From contig JACJWF010000003.1 of assembly GCA_020637295.1 (NCBI GenBank), positions 298,960-362,959 on the forward strand: DNA of 64,000 nt, given 5' to 3'. Below are positions 22,347-30,134 of the stretch, in pieces (position 1 is the stretch's first letter; each line of letters opens with the position of its first letter). Made by a program: the position numbers and the translations under genes. The stretch comes from Acidimicrobiaceae bacterium (GTDB lineage: Bacteria > Actinomycetota > Acidimicrobiia > Acidimicrobiales > Ilumatobacteraceae). The notes under the pieces were generated by a model. The model saw only the letters and a list, made by a program, of their open reading frames with translations, was not told the DNA's origin and did not search any database.

Positions 22347-22895
22347 TCAGACGGCGCGGCCGAGGAACTTCAGGAACTCGGTCTGCAGGTCGTCGCCGTC
22401 GCCGCCCTCGACCTTGGCGCCGAACACGCCGGGCTGGCGGATCATCGCGTCCATCGGCTTGAGGCCGGAGTAGGCGCCGGCGACGGCCTCGGCGTCGAGG
22501 TTCTCGTCGCCGCCCACGGCGCGGGCGAGGTCCCAAGTGTGGACCAGCACGTCGGTGCTGACGAGGCGGCCGATCACCTGCTCTGCCGGCATCGGGCCGA
22601 ACGGGCCGGGCACGGTGGTGCTGAGGTCGGCGCCGGGCAGGGCACCCAGGAAGGTGTCGCGGGCGTTGTTCCATGCGGCCACGATGTCCTCGTCGGCCCC
22701 GATCTCGCGGGGCTCGCCGCCGGAGAGCGTGGCGCCGAGGCGCTGCAGGTTGTTGCCCACGTGGACCACCACGTCGCGGGCCTTCCAGTCGTCGCAGGGG
22801 GACTGGTTGCCCCACGCGTCCGCGGGCGCGGCCTGCACGCGGCTGTCGAATGCCTGCACCAGGCGGGTGACGCGGTCGATGACTTCGTTGCTCAT
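22347..22895 (-). CDS. TIGR03086-family putative metal-binding protein (DinB/maleylpyruvate isomerase fold)
   Basis: The 182-residue helical protein has family landmarks. These are WGNQSPCDDWKARDVVVHVGN (positions about 28-48), with a His that aligns with a metal ligand, and DVLVHTWDLARAVGGDENLD, with a second His. The fold is the four-helix DinB bundle related to mycothiol-dependent maleylpyruvate isomerase. The reaction is unknown for most members. It lies 57 bp upstream of the tRNA-Leu gene on the opposite strand. Confidence 0.8.
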   Translation of the reverse strand: MSNEVIDRVTRLVQAFDSRVQAAPADAWGNQSPCDDWKARDVVVHVGNNLQRLGATLSGGEPREIGADEDIVAAWNNARDTFLGALPGADLSTTVPGPFGPMPAEQVIGRLVSTDVLVHTWDLARAVGGDENLDAEAVAGAYSGLKPMDAMIRQPGVFGAKVEGGDGDDLQTEFLKFLGRAV

Positions 22896-22952
22896 GGGCG
22901 GGAACGTACACCAGTAGCGTGACCCTGCGATCAGCGGGCCCCGGCCCGCCCC

Positions 22953-23038
22953 GCCCGGGTGGTGGAATTGGCAGACACGGGGGGCTTAAACCCCCCTTCA
23001 CCGCAAGGTGAGTGAGGGTTCGAGCCCCTCCCCGGGCA
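22953..23038 (+). tRNA. tRNA-Leu (anticodon UAA)
   Basis: The 86-nt sequence folds as a class II tRNA. The acceptor arms are GCCCGGG (22953-22959) and CCCGGGC (23031-23037) with discriminator A 23038. The anticodon loop CTTAAAC gives anticodon UAA, followed by a long variable arm and T-loop GGTTCGAGCCC. It reads the rare UUA codon, which in some high-GC actinobacteria limits translation of selected genes. The 3' end of tRNA genes is a frequent integration site, and accessory genes follow directly here. Confidence 0.95.
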
Positions 23039-23187
23039 CTAGGCGTGAGCTGGCGATATGTGGTCTCGGCCGGCTGTGGCCGGCGTCGACCGGAGGTCGA
23101 TGTGCACGAATTGTGCACAGACTGTCGCCGGCCGCCAGATCTACCTGTCCCACAACGGCGCGCTGATCGCGCGAGCCAGGGTCGTTC

Positions 23188-23334
23188 ATGACGATCGACG
23201 ACCTCGGGGTGCCGATCATCACCGCTCGTGCCGCGGACGGCACCTTCGTGGCGATGGTCAACGCCTACCGTCATCGTGGGGCGCGGGTCGTGGAGGCCGA
23301 ACGGGGCGAGGCGCGGAGCGATTCGCACTGCTGA
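23188..23334 (+). pseudogene. Fragment of a Rieske-type ring-hydroxylating oxygenase
   Basis: The 48-codon frame reads VPIITARAADGTFVAMVNAYRHRGARVVEAERGEA and then a short unrelated tail to TGA 23332-23334. This resembles the segment around the first Cys-x-His of a Rieske domain (normally N-x-C-x-H-R-G-A-R), but the Cys is Tyr here. The second half of the domain and the catalytic domain are missing. It is probably a dead remnant left in the tRNA-adjacent accessory zone. Confidence 0.45.
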
Positions 23335-23374
23335 TGCGCAGCGATGTGTATACCTATGGGGCAGCGAAGTGTCT

Positions 23375-24646
23375 ATGCTTCTATGCGTGCTGCAGCGTCA
23401 CCTCAGGTCGGTCGTGCTCGAGTTGCTCGAGACGTTTCGCGTCGTGCATCTGGGCGGTGCCCGCCAGAGCGGCAAGACGACGCTGATCCGTGACCAGCTT
23501 CCTGCGGCGGGCGGGAGCAGCGTGACGCTCGACGACGAGGGGCTGTTGCTCCGCGCGCGCGACGACGCTGCAGGGTTCATCGCGTCGCTCGACCGGCCGG
23601 CTCGGATCGACGAGTTCCAGCGGGCAGGGGAGGGCCTGGTGCTCGCGGTGAAGGCCGCAGCCGACGTCGACCGCCGCCGGGGACAGTTCCTGCTGACGGG
23701 CTCGGCTGGCTCACTCTCGGCGGGACGAAGCGTCGAGACGCTTGCGGGCCGGGTAGGTCGTGCCGTGCTGTGGCCACTGTCGCAGGGTGAGCAGCGCGGC
23801 GACGTCGAGTCGTTCCTCGACCGGCTGACCGAACCCGGAGCCTGGCCGCCTCCCGGCATCTGGAAGCAGCCGGTGCGTGACGAGGTGATCGCCGCGATCG
23901 TGCGCGGTGGCTACCCAGAGATCGTGACTGAGAACATGACGCAACGGGCGCGGTCACGGTGGTTCGAGGCGTACGCCGAGGAGACCATCGACCGCGAGGC
24001 GGTTCGGTCACTGGTCGAGCGGACACCTGGCCCCGAGCTGCGTCGGTTCCTCCGCGTGCTCGCCGCGCGCAGCGGCCGCGAACTCGTGATGACCGAGGTC
24101 GCTCGAGACGTCGGGATCAGCCGGATCACAGCGGCCCGATACCTCGCGCTGCTCGAGGCGCTGTACATCGTCCACCTGCAACCTGCATGGGCGACGAACG
24201 CAACGACCCGATCGAAGCGGGCGCCGAAGGTCCACCTCGTCGACTCCGGCCTGGCGGCCTCGTTGGTCGGCCTCGGAGAGCGTGACCTCGGGGCGCTCGA
24301 TCGTGACCGGGAGTTCGGGTTCTTGTTGGAGAGCTTCGTCGTGTCGGAGTTGTGCAAGCAGGCAACCTGGAACGTGCGGTCATTCGACGTCTTGCACTTC
24401 CGTGATCGAAACGGCCCTGAGGTCGACATCGTCGTCGAGCAGCGCTTGACCGGAGCGATCGCGGGCGTCGAGGTGAAGGCATCGATGACCCCGCGTGCCG
24501 AGCACGCACGTCATCTCGCGCTGCTCCGCGACCGCCTCGGTGACGCGTTCACCGTGGGCGTGGTCCTCCACCTCGGATCGACCGTGGTGCCGCTCGGGGA
24601 CCGGCTCTGGGCCCTTCCGGTGCCCGCGCTCTGGGCCCGTTGGTGA
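23375..24646 (+). CDS. AAA ATPase with DUF4143 (nuclease-like) domain
   Basis: The 423-residue protein begins with a P-loop, GGARQSGKTTL (Lys34), in the AAA_14 family. LLTGSAGS is sensor-like and IDEFQR is the Walker B. The C-terminal DUF4143 region includes VHLVDSGLAASL, FLLESFVVSEL and a restriction-nuclease-like strand LHFRDRNGPEVDIVVE with VEVKAS, a PD-(D/E)XK-like pattern. Such proteins are frequent mobile cargo of uncertain function. The start used is ATG 23375. GTG 23387 is possible. It stands in the accessory block after tRNA-Leu. Confidence 0.82.
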   Translation: MLLCVLQRHLRSVVLELLETFRVVHLGGARQSGKTTLIRDQLPAAGGSSVTLDDEGLLLRARDDAAGFIASLDRPARIDEFQRAGEGLVLAVKAAADVDRRRGQFLLTGSAGSLSAGRSVETLAGRVGRAVLWPLSQGEQRGDVESFLDRLTEPGAWPPPGIWKQPVRDEVIAAIVRGGYPEIVTENMTQRARSRWFEAYAEETIDREAVRSLVERTPGPELRRFLRVLAARSGRELVMTEVARDVGISRITAARYLALLEALYIVHLQPAWATNATTRSKRAPKVHLVDSGLAASLVGLGERDLGALDRDREFGFLLESFVVSELCKQATWNVRSFDVLHFRDRNGPEVDIVVEQRLTGAIAGVEVKASMTPRAEHARHLALLRDRLGDAFTVGVVLHLGSTVVPLGDRLWALPVPALWARW

Positions 24647-24771
24647 CATCCGCAGCCGAGCACGCGAACAGGGACCTCCCCAGACCCGTGTCGACCGGAC
24701 CCGCGAACGTCGGTTATCACGACTCGGGACGTGATCGCGGACGTCCCGAGCGACGGTCGATCGGAGTGGTA

Positions 24772-24939
24772 TCAGATCGGCTCGATGTGGAGCCGTGTCC
24801 GAACGGCGTCTGCGATTGCGCGCACGTGGGTCGGGTTCGAGGTGACGATCGCGTCGCGCCGTCGGATCGCGCCACGCCACGCCTCTGCCAGCACCGGTGC
24901 CGGGACGGTCGGTGCGACCCCCTCGGCGAGAAAACCCTG
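24772..24939 (-). pseudogene. Internally deleted PIN-domain (VapC-like) toxin remnant
   Basis: On the minus strand one frame reads FLAEGVAPTVPAPVLAEAWRG, then jumps directly to RRDAIVTSNPTHVRAIADAVRT and ends HIEPI-stop. The first part matches the middle of PIN toxins (PAPVLAEAWRG). The second matches their C-terminal strand with Thr-Ser-Asn/Asp-Pro. The roughly 40-60 residues between, holding further acidic active-site residues, are absent, and no start is evident. It occupies most of the 380-bp gap before the hipBA genes. Confidence 0.5.
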
Positions 24940-24972
24940 AGCGCGCCGTGCTGTGTGCGAGTTCGTTCAGCC

Positions 24973-25034
24973 TCATGAAAGTGAACGGTCTTGCGCAATC
25001 ATGAATGTGCAGGTACGTTCTCAATCGTGAACGT
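24973..25034. promoter_or_regulatory. Three direct repeats at exact 26-bp spacing before hipBA
   Basis: TCATGAAAGT (24973), TCATGAATGT (24999) and TCGTGAACGT (25025) fit TCRTGAANGT and start exactly 26 bp apart. The last overlaps the GTG start of the antitoxin gene. Inverted partners are present: CGTTCA near 24964 with TGAACG, and ACGTTC (25015-25020) with GAACGT (25029-25034). Regular operators of this kind are expected for HipB-type autorepression. Confidence 0.6.
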
Positions 25035-25287
25035 CCGAACAGTGAACGAGCTCGGAGCAGCGATTCGACGAGCGCGCAAGCTACGCGGCTGGACGCAGGG
25101 TGATCTCGCTGTGCGTGCGGGCATCAGTCGACGGACCTTGGTGGCACTCGAGGGTGGCAACCCGCGCGGCGAGATCGGGATCGTCCTTCGTGTCATCGCT
25201 GCCCTCGATCGTGAGCTGGCGGTCACCGAGCGCTCCGGTGAGGGAGGCGACGACTTGCTCGGCCACGTGCAGGGAGCCGGCGGGTGA
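25027..25287 (+). CDS. hipB: HipB-like XRE antitoxin
   Basis: The 86-residue protein has one helix-turn-helix domain (ELGAAIRRARKLRGWTQGDLAVRAGISRRTLVALE split over helices 1-4) and a short C-terminal tail. GTG 25027 is used, and a second in-frame GTG follows at 25039. The stop overlaps the HipA start in a GTGA, the usual HipBA organisation. It should bind the repeats at 24973-25034, repress its own operon and neutralise the kinase. Confidence 0.85.
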   Translation: MNVRTVNELGAAIRRARKLRGWTQGDLAVRAGISRRTLVALEGGNPRGEIGIVLRVIAALDRELAVTERSGEGGDDLLGHVQGAGG

Positions 25288-26540
25288 GTCGCGACCTCGC
25301 AACATTCATCGACGGGCGCCGCGCTGGGACCCTCTCCCAGGACCGCAATGGTCGGCTGCGGTACGTGTACGACGCGGACTACCCGGCCGAGGCGACGCCA
25401 CTGTCGCCCCGGCTGACGGTTGCCGGCGGCGAGTACACCCACGCGGAGGTGGCGCCGTTCATCGCCGGCTTGTTGCCTGACGACGATCGGGTGCTCGATC
25501 GTTGGGGGCGCCTCTTCGGAGCGTCACCGCGCAATGCGTTCGCAATTCTTGCTCATGTCGGCACGGACTGCGCCGGAGCGGTGCAGTTCGTGCAGTCCGA
25601 CGCCGTCGGCGAGCTCGAGACCGGGAAGCTCGAGGTGCTGACGACCTCCGACATCGCCCAGATGCTGCGTGACCTGCGCACCGATCCCTACACCTGGCAG
25701 CAGCCCGCGGGCGCACGCGGAGGGCACTTCTCCCTCGCCGGTGCCCAGACCAAATTTGCGCTGCACCGAACCGCCGATGGATGGGCACGCTCCTCCGGGC
25801 GAATCCCCACCACGCACATCTTCAAGCCCGCGATCCCCGGGATCGCACACCACGATCTCAACGAGCATCTGTGTCTGCAGGCCGCGCAGCGGCTCGGGCT
25901 GCTGGCCGCCTCGTCCGAGCTGGCCCGGTTCGACGATGAGCGGGTGTTCGTCGTCGAGCGCTACGACCGGCGCCGGGTGAATGGTGAGCTGCATCGACTG
26001 CATCAGGTCGACATGTGTCAGGCCCTCGGCGTGACGCCCGACCTCAAGTACCAGCGAGACGGCGGCCCCGGCCCCGCGGACGTCATCACCACGATCCGCT
26101 CCGTCTTCGCAGGGGAGGCTGACGTCCAGCGGTTCGTCAAGGCGCTGGTCTTCAACTGGCTGATCGCCGGTACCGACGCCCATGCCAAGAACTACGGGCT
26201 GGTGCTCAGTGGCACCAACGCCCGCCTTGCACCGCTCTACGACGTGGCGTCCGCCCTCGTGATGCCCGAGTGGAACTGGCACAAGTGGGAGCTCGCGATG
26301 TGCATCAACAAGCAGGGCAAGTTCAAGTACCTGCGCACCGAGGACTGGAGGAAGTTCGCGACCTCGGTGAACGTCGACTTCGACGTCATCGAGACGGCCA
26401 TCGCCGCCTACTCCCCGGCCATCGCCGACGCCGTCGCCGACGCGGCGCGTCCGATGGATCTCGACGCCGACGAGCGAGCATTCGCTGCCCGCTTCACCGA
26501 CGCGCTTGCGGAGCACATCGCGAGAGTGGTCGGTCGATGA
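25284..26540 (+). CDS. hipA: HipA-family Ser/Thr kinase toxin
   Basis: The 418-residue protein has the HipA N-terminal subdomain with TLSQDRNGRLRYVYD and LPDDDRV, the phosphate-binding loop SLAGAQTKFAL (150-160), the nucleotide segment THIFKP, and the catalytic loop TDAHAKNYG (Asp298, Lys302, Asn303). All kinase signatures are intact. Known HipA enzymes phosphorylate aminoacyl-tRNA synthetases or other targets and cause dormancy. The target here is not predictable. It is coupled to hipB by a 4-base overlap and ends the accessory zone. Confidence 0.9.
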   Translation: MSRDLATFIDGRRAGTLSQDRNGRLRYVYDADYPAEATPLSPRLTVAGGEYTHAEVAPFIAGLLPDDDRVLDRWGRLFGASPRNAFAILAHVGTDCAGAVQFVQSDAVGELETGKLEVLTTSDIAQMLRDLRTDPYTWQQPAGARGGHFSLAGAQTKFALHRTADGWARSSGRIPTTHIFKPAIPGIAHHDLNEHLCLQAAQRLGLLAASSELARFDDERVFVVERYDRRRVNGELHRLHQVDMCQALGVTPDLKYQRDGGPGPADVITTIRSVFAGEADVQRFVKALVFNWLIAGTDAHAKNYGLVLSGTNARLAPLYDVASALVMPEWNWHKWELAMCINKQGKFKYLRTEDWRKFATSVNVDFDVIETAIAAYSPAIADAVADAARPMDLDADERAFAARFTDALAEHIARVVGR

Positions 26541-26601
26541 GCGGACTGGTCGCGGAGCGCGCAGACCAACGCGGCCGCGGCGCTGGCGGCAGCGGCCCTG
26601 C

Positions 26602-28134
26602 TCAGCGCGCGCCGAGCCGCCGGAGGATGTTGTGGGTGATGCGCTCGACATCGGGACCGCGGGCGGCCAGGCCGTGCGCCCAGTCGGTGCTGCCGGAGGT
26701 GACCACGGTGCCGCCCCCTGGCGACACGTAGGTGCCGAGCACCGCGTGCCCGTGGGCGATGCGCTCGACGTCCGCTGGCTCGTGACTGCCGAACACGCGT
26801 GACGCGATGAACTCGATCTCCGACGGCTCGTTCGGCGCGGGCGGGCGAGTGGCGGTGGTGCGGGTGAAGTGCGCGGCCGGCGCGGTCGCAAGGATCTCGA
26901 AGTTGGCCGGCGTGCCGTCTTCGCCGGTGGGGTACGGGAGGCCGTCGCGCGTGGTGAATGCGCACCCGTCGCACTCGTAGCCCACCACCACGGCGTCCGC
27001 CCCCAGCACGTCGCCGTACCCGAGGTCGGTGCCGTCGAACAGCCAGTGGCCGGCGCGGTGCACGGTGTACCCGCCGGCGCCGCGGGTGACCCGCTTGCCG
27101 ATGCGGTGGTAGCCGCCACGGGTGAAGCTCACGCCGGTCATGTGGTTCTCCGGCCGGCCGATCAGGTGGTCGCTCCAGATGCTCGTCAGCTCCGGCTGGC
27201 GGTCCGTGCCGAACACGGGGTCCTGCTTGAAGCGGCCCTTGTACCCGACCATCGTCGTGGCCGGCCCCTCCGGCGTGCGGTCCTCCATCCGCACCTGCCA
27301 GAAGGCGGTGTTGCCCGAGAGGAACGCCGCGTGGCCGCCGCGGGCGATGAACGCCTCCACCGTGTCGCGCATGCCGGCGGACCAGTACTCGTCGTGCCCG
27401 ACCGACAGGTACAGCGGGTACCGCCCACCCGCCAGCAGGTCCGGGTGGTCCTCGAGGTCGGCGTTGGTCACCACGTCGATGCGGTAGCCCTCGCGCTCCG
27501 CCCACTGCACGAACGGCAACTCCCAGTCCGGCCAGCCGGCGGACCCGGCCCAGCCCGACAGGTGGTTGAGCTGCAGGTACCCGACGTGCGCCGCCATCTG
27601 CGGGTCGGGCGTGTGCACGGTGGTGACTCGGCGGCCGTGACCGGGCGGCTTGTACAGGAACCCAGGTGCCATCGGCCGTTGCAGGGCGGACTGGGTGCCG
27701 CCCGTGTAGAGGCTGGGCCCGCCGAAGTCGTTGTACGCGTACCACGTGTTCGTCGAGAGCGCGAGCAACGCATCGCCGGGTGTGTGCGTTGGCGCGGGGC
27801 GGACCACGAAGAACGCGTGCGACCGGCGGCGGCGACCATCGAGGTCGACCTCGAACACGACCTCGTAGTACCCGGACTGCCAGTCCTCGGCCACGGTGAG
27901 GGTGAGCGCCGCCGGCCAGTCGCAGCCGTTCGCCGAGGCGCCGGACGGCACCTCGTGGAACCCGGCCGGCACGGCAGCGTCGTGGAACACGACCGTCCGA
28001 TCGGCGCCCACGCGGGCCACCTCCACGGCGACCGGAAGGCCCCGGGGCGACGACAGGTGCAGGGCAACCGTGTCGCCCGCGACGGCGGACTGCGGCCAGC
28101 AGTACCCGCTGACCGTCTCGAACTTGCCCGCCAT
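26602..28134 (-). CDS. N,N-dimethylformamidase large-subunit-like protein
   Basis: The 510-residue protein matches the beta-subunit C-terminal family of dimethylformamidase. It has an N-terminal beta-sandwich (SGYCWPQSAVAGDTVALHLSS), then a GATase-like domain with STNTWYAYNDFGG, YLSVGHDEYWS, AFLSGNTAFWQVR and a C-terminal SGSTDWAHGL. In DMFase a mononuclear Fe is held by tyrosines and a glutamate, and Tyr and Glu residues of HDEYWS are candidates. The start at 28134 (MAGKFE) is preferred, since longer frames are Arg-rich. Substrate unknown. Amide or formamide hydrolysis is inferred from the family. Confidence 0.78.
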   Translation of the reverse strand: MAGKFETVSGYCWPQSAVAGDTVALHLSSPRGLPVAVEVARVGADRTVVFHDAAVPAGFHEVPSGASANGCDWPAALTLTVAEDWQSGYYEVVFEVDLDGRRRRSHAFFVVRPAPTHTPGDALLALSTNTWYAYNDFGGPSLYTGGTQSALQRPMAPGFLYKPPGHGRRVTTVHTPDPQMAAHVGYLQLNHLSGWAGSAGWPDWELPFVQWAEREGYRIDVVTNADLEDHPDLLAGGRYPLYLSVGHDEYWSAGMRDTVEAFIARGGHAAFLSGNTAFWQVRMEDRTPEGPATTMVGYKGRFKQDPVFGTDRQPELTSIWSDHLIGRPENHMTGVSFTRGGYHRIGKRVTRGAGGYTVHRAGHWLFDGTDLGYGDVLGADAVVVGYECDGCAFTTRDGLPYPTGEDGTPANFEILATAPAAHFTRTTATRPPAPNEPSEIEFIASRVFGSHEPADVERIAHGHAVLGTYVSPGGGTVVTSGSTDWAHGLAARGPDVERITHNILRRLGAR

Positions 28135-28195
28135 CGGCCGAACCTCCCCGTCGCAGTGGGCGCCACGGTAGTCGTGGGCTCGGCCCCGCCGCCTC

Positions 28196-29074
28196 CTACC
28201 GTCCCGTGGTGAGGAACGGCAGCAGCGCCGCGGCCACCTCGGCAGGGCGCTCTTCATGGGCGAACAGGCCGGCGCCGGGGATCACTTCGAGGCGGGCGTC
28301 GGCGAAGTCCGCCACCATGTCCCTCGCCCACTGCACGGGGAAGAACTTGTCGTGCTCACCCCAGACGAGCAACACCGGCGCGGTGACCTCTCGGTGCAGG
28401 TCGCCGAGCTCGCGCACGAACCGGTAGTCGAAGCTGCGCAGCAGTTGCATCGTTGCCGCCCGGTGCTCCTTCGAGCTGTGCAGCGGCCGCAGGAAGAACT
28501 CGTCGAACTCGCCGTCGAGCAGCGACCGGTCGACGAACGCATCGCCGAGCACGAGGCGGTTACGACGCAGGCGCGGCTTGCCGGCGAGGAACCCGAGAGA
28601 CGCGCCGAAGCCCGGCACCTTGCGCCCGGCGAGGAACGTCTTGAACTTCCAACTCACGCCGGTGGACTGCTCGGTGTCGATCAGCGCCAGGGCGCGCAGC
28701 CGTTCGTCGCCGGCCACGGCGTGGCGGGCGATCATGCCGCCGCTGTCGTGACCGACGACCGCCACGTCCGAGAGGCCGAGCAGGTCGATGACGCGGCGCA
28801 CGCTGTGGATGTGGTTGGCGAGCGTCAGTTGCGTGCCCGCCGGGTAGCGGCTGCTCCCCGCACCGGGAAGATCGACGAGGTGGCAGGTGACGTGGTCGGC
28901 GAGGTGGGGGAGGAGGCAGCGGAAGGTCGCGCTGCTGACGGGCCAGCCGTGCACGAACAGCACGTCCGGCCCGGTGCCGACCGTGCGGTACGCCACCTCG
29001 CCGGAGCCGACGTCGAGGAATCGCGCCGGCGGCTGGCGGAACAGGTCGGAGGCCTCGGCCACAGTGAGGCTCAT
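28196..29074 (-). CDS. Alpha/beta hydrolase (epoxide hydrolase/dehalogenase type) with altered catalytic His
   Basis: The 292-residue protein has the HGWP oxyanion motif (42-45) and the nucleophile elbow G-H-Asp110-S-G-G, where Asp is the nucleophile as in epoxide hydrolases and haloalkane dehalogenases. The acid-region strand LLVWGEHDKFFP is present. In the place of the usual catalytic His (GAGHF) the sequence is GAGLFAHEERP, with Leu270 and a His only three residues later. Either His273 substitutes or activity is altered. It is co-transcribed with, and overlaps by ATGA, the limonene-epoxide-hydrolase-like gene. Confidence 0.82.
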   Translation of the reverse strand: MSLTVAEASDLFRQPPARFLDVGSGEVAYRTVGTGPDVLFVHGWPVSSATFRCLLPHLADHVTCHLVDLPGAGSSRYPAGTQLTLANHIHSVRRVIDLLGLSDVAVVGHDSGGMIARHAVAGDERLRALALIDTEQSTGVSWKFKTFLAGRKVPGFGASLGFLAGKPRLRRNRLVLGDAFVDRSLLDGEFDEFFLRPLHSSKEHRAATMQLLRSFDYRFVRELGDLHREVTAPVLLVWGEHDKFFPVQWARDMVADFADARLEVIPGAGLFAHEERPAEVAAALLPFLTTGR

Positions 29075-29463
29075 CGGACGTCCGCCGCGTGGATCTTCGC
29101 TGCGGTGGCCAGGTCGAAGTAGTCGCGCCACACGGTGATCAGCCCGTCGTGCACCTCGAACACGCTGTTCACCGGGAGCTCGCGCCACCCATGGTCGAGC
29201 CGATGCCGGTCCAGCCGTTCGGCGAACACGACCGGACCGGCCGCAGCCCGCCGCAGGACCACGAATTCGTTCTCGTGGATCGGCGCAAAGAACGGCTCCA
29301 GCACCTGGCGCACCCCCTCGTGCCCGTGGACCGTGCCGATGGGCACGTTCGTGTATTCCACGTCGGCCGCAAGGAGCGCGAGAGCGCGATCAAAGTCCAT
29401 GCGCTCGAAGGCGTGGAGAAAGCCCTCCACCACCCCGTCTGGCGTGCTCTCCTGATCGTTCAT
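29071..29463 (-). CDS. Limonene-1,2-epoxide hydrolase-like protein (SnoaL/NTF2 fold)
   Basis: The 130-residue protein matches the LEH family. Tyr37 and Asn39 (DVEYTN), Arg83-x-Asp85 (AERLDRH) and Asp114 (VWRDYFD) align in order with the five catalytic residues Tyr53, Asn55, Arg99, Asp101 and Asp132 of the Rhodococcus enzyme, with the same 46-residue Tyr-Arg gap. It would hydrate epoxides without metal. It is first in a two-gene unit with the Asp-nucleophile hydrolase, divergent from a TetR gene and flanked by a strong operator, so epoxide or terpene detoxification is a reasonable inference. Confidence 0.8.
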   Translation of the reverse strand: MNDQESTPDGVVEGFLHAFERMDFDRALALLAADVEYTNVPIGTVHGHEGVRQVLEPFFAPIHENEFVVLRRAAAGPVVFAERLDRHRLDHGWRELPVNSVFEVHDGLITVWRDYFDLATAAKIHAADVR

Positions 29464-29481
29464 CCTGTGCGCTCCCGGTTT

Positions 29482-29521
29482 GTAGTGGTCACTGCGAAAC
29501 CATAATCGCAGTGATCACTAC
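29482..29521. promoter_or_regulatory. Long inverted repeat operator between the epoxide-hydrolase unit and the TetR gene
   Basis: GTAGTGGTCACTGCGA (29482-29497) and TCGCAGTGATCACTAC (29506-29521) are inverted with one mismatch around an 8-bp spacer. Each arm contains its own small palindrome (AGTGGTCACT or AGTGATCACT), so two dimers could bind. It occupies the 70-bp divergent promoter region and is very probably the site of the adjacent TetR protein. Confidence 0.8.
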
Positions 29522-29533
29522 GATCAACCCCCG

Positions 29534-30088
29534 ATGGGTTATCGGCACACGAAGGACGACATCCTCGCGGGGGCGCTGGCAGCAGCGCTCGACGACGGCT
29601 TGAGCCAGCTCACCTTCGGGCGGCTGGCCAAGCGCCTCGGGGTGAGCGACCGCGTCGTGGTGTACTACTTCCCGAGCAAGGACGACCTGATCGGCGAGGT
29701 GTTGCTCGGGCTCGGCACGCAGTTGCAGATCGCGCTCGCGCCCGCCTTCGCCACACCGGCGGCGAACCATGTGGAGATGCTGCGCGCCGCCTGGCCGGTG
29801 CTCGCCCGCTCCGAGCACGACCCGGTGTTCGCCCTGTTCTTCGAGGCGGGTGGGCTGGCCGCTGCCGGGCGCGAGCCGTACCGCTCGCTCGTGCCGCAAC
29901 TGGTGACGGCGTGGGTGGAGTGGGCCGCGGGACTGATCGTCGGCACCCCGGCCCGTCGCCGCGACGAAGCAGCGGCCGCCATCGCCACGATCGACGGCCT
30001 GCTGCTGTTCCGTCAGCTCGCCGGCTCCAAGGCTGCCGACCAGGCCGCTCGGCGGATCCTCGCGGGCGGTGCCTCGGCTCGCGGCTGA
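29534..30088 (+). CDS. TetR-family repressor
   Basis: The 184-residue protein has an N-terminal helix-turn-helix (ILAGALAAALDDGLSQ then LTFGRLAKRLGVSDRVVVYYF) with the family signature Tyr-Tyr-Phe-x-S-K-D-D-L at residues 45-55. A helical ligand domain follows. It is divergent from the epoxide hydrolase pair and sits 13 bp after a long inverted repeat, so it likely represses both that unit and itself, and the gene behind it. Confidence 0.88.
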   Translation: MGYRHTKDDILAGALAAALDDGLSQLTFGRLAKRLGVSDRVVVYYFPSKDDLIGEVLLGLGTQLQIALAPAFATPAANHVEMLRAAWPVLARSEHDPVFALFFEAGGLAAAGREPYRSLVPQLVTAWVEWAAGLIVGTPARRRDEAAAAIATIDGLLLFRQLAGSKAADQAARRILAGGASARG

Positions 30089-30134
30089 AGATTCTTGGAA
30101 CGACGGGTTCGCGGGTCGGAGTAGTTTTCGCACG

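Noticed and set aside
23065..23190. Short open frame just after tRNA-Leu
   Set aside because: It has no start with a ribosome-binding site and no recognised family. Probably debris of the same accessory zone.
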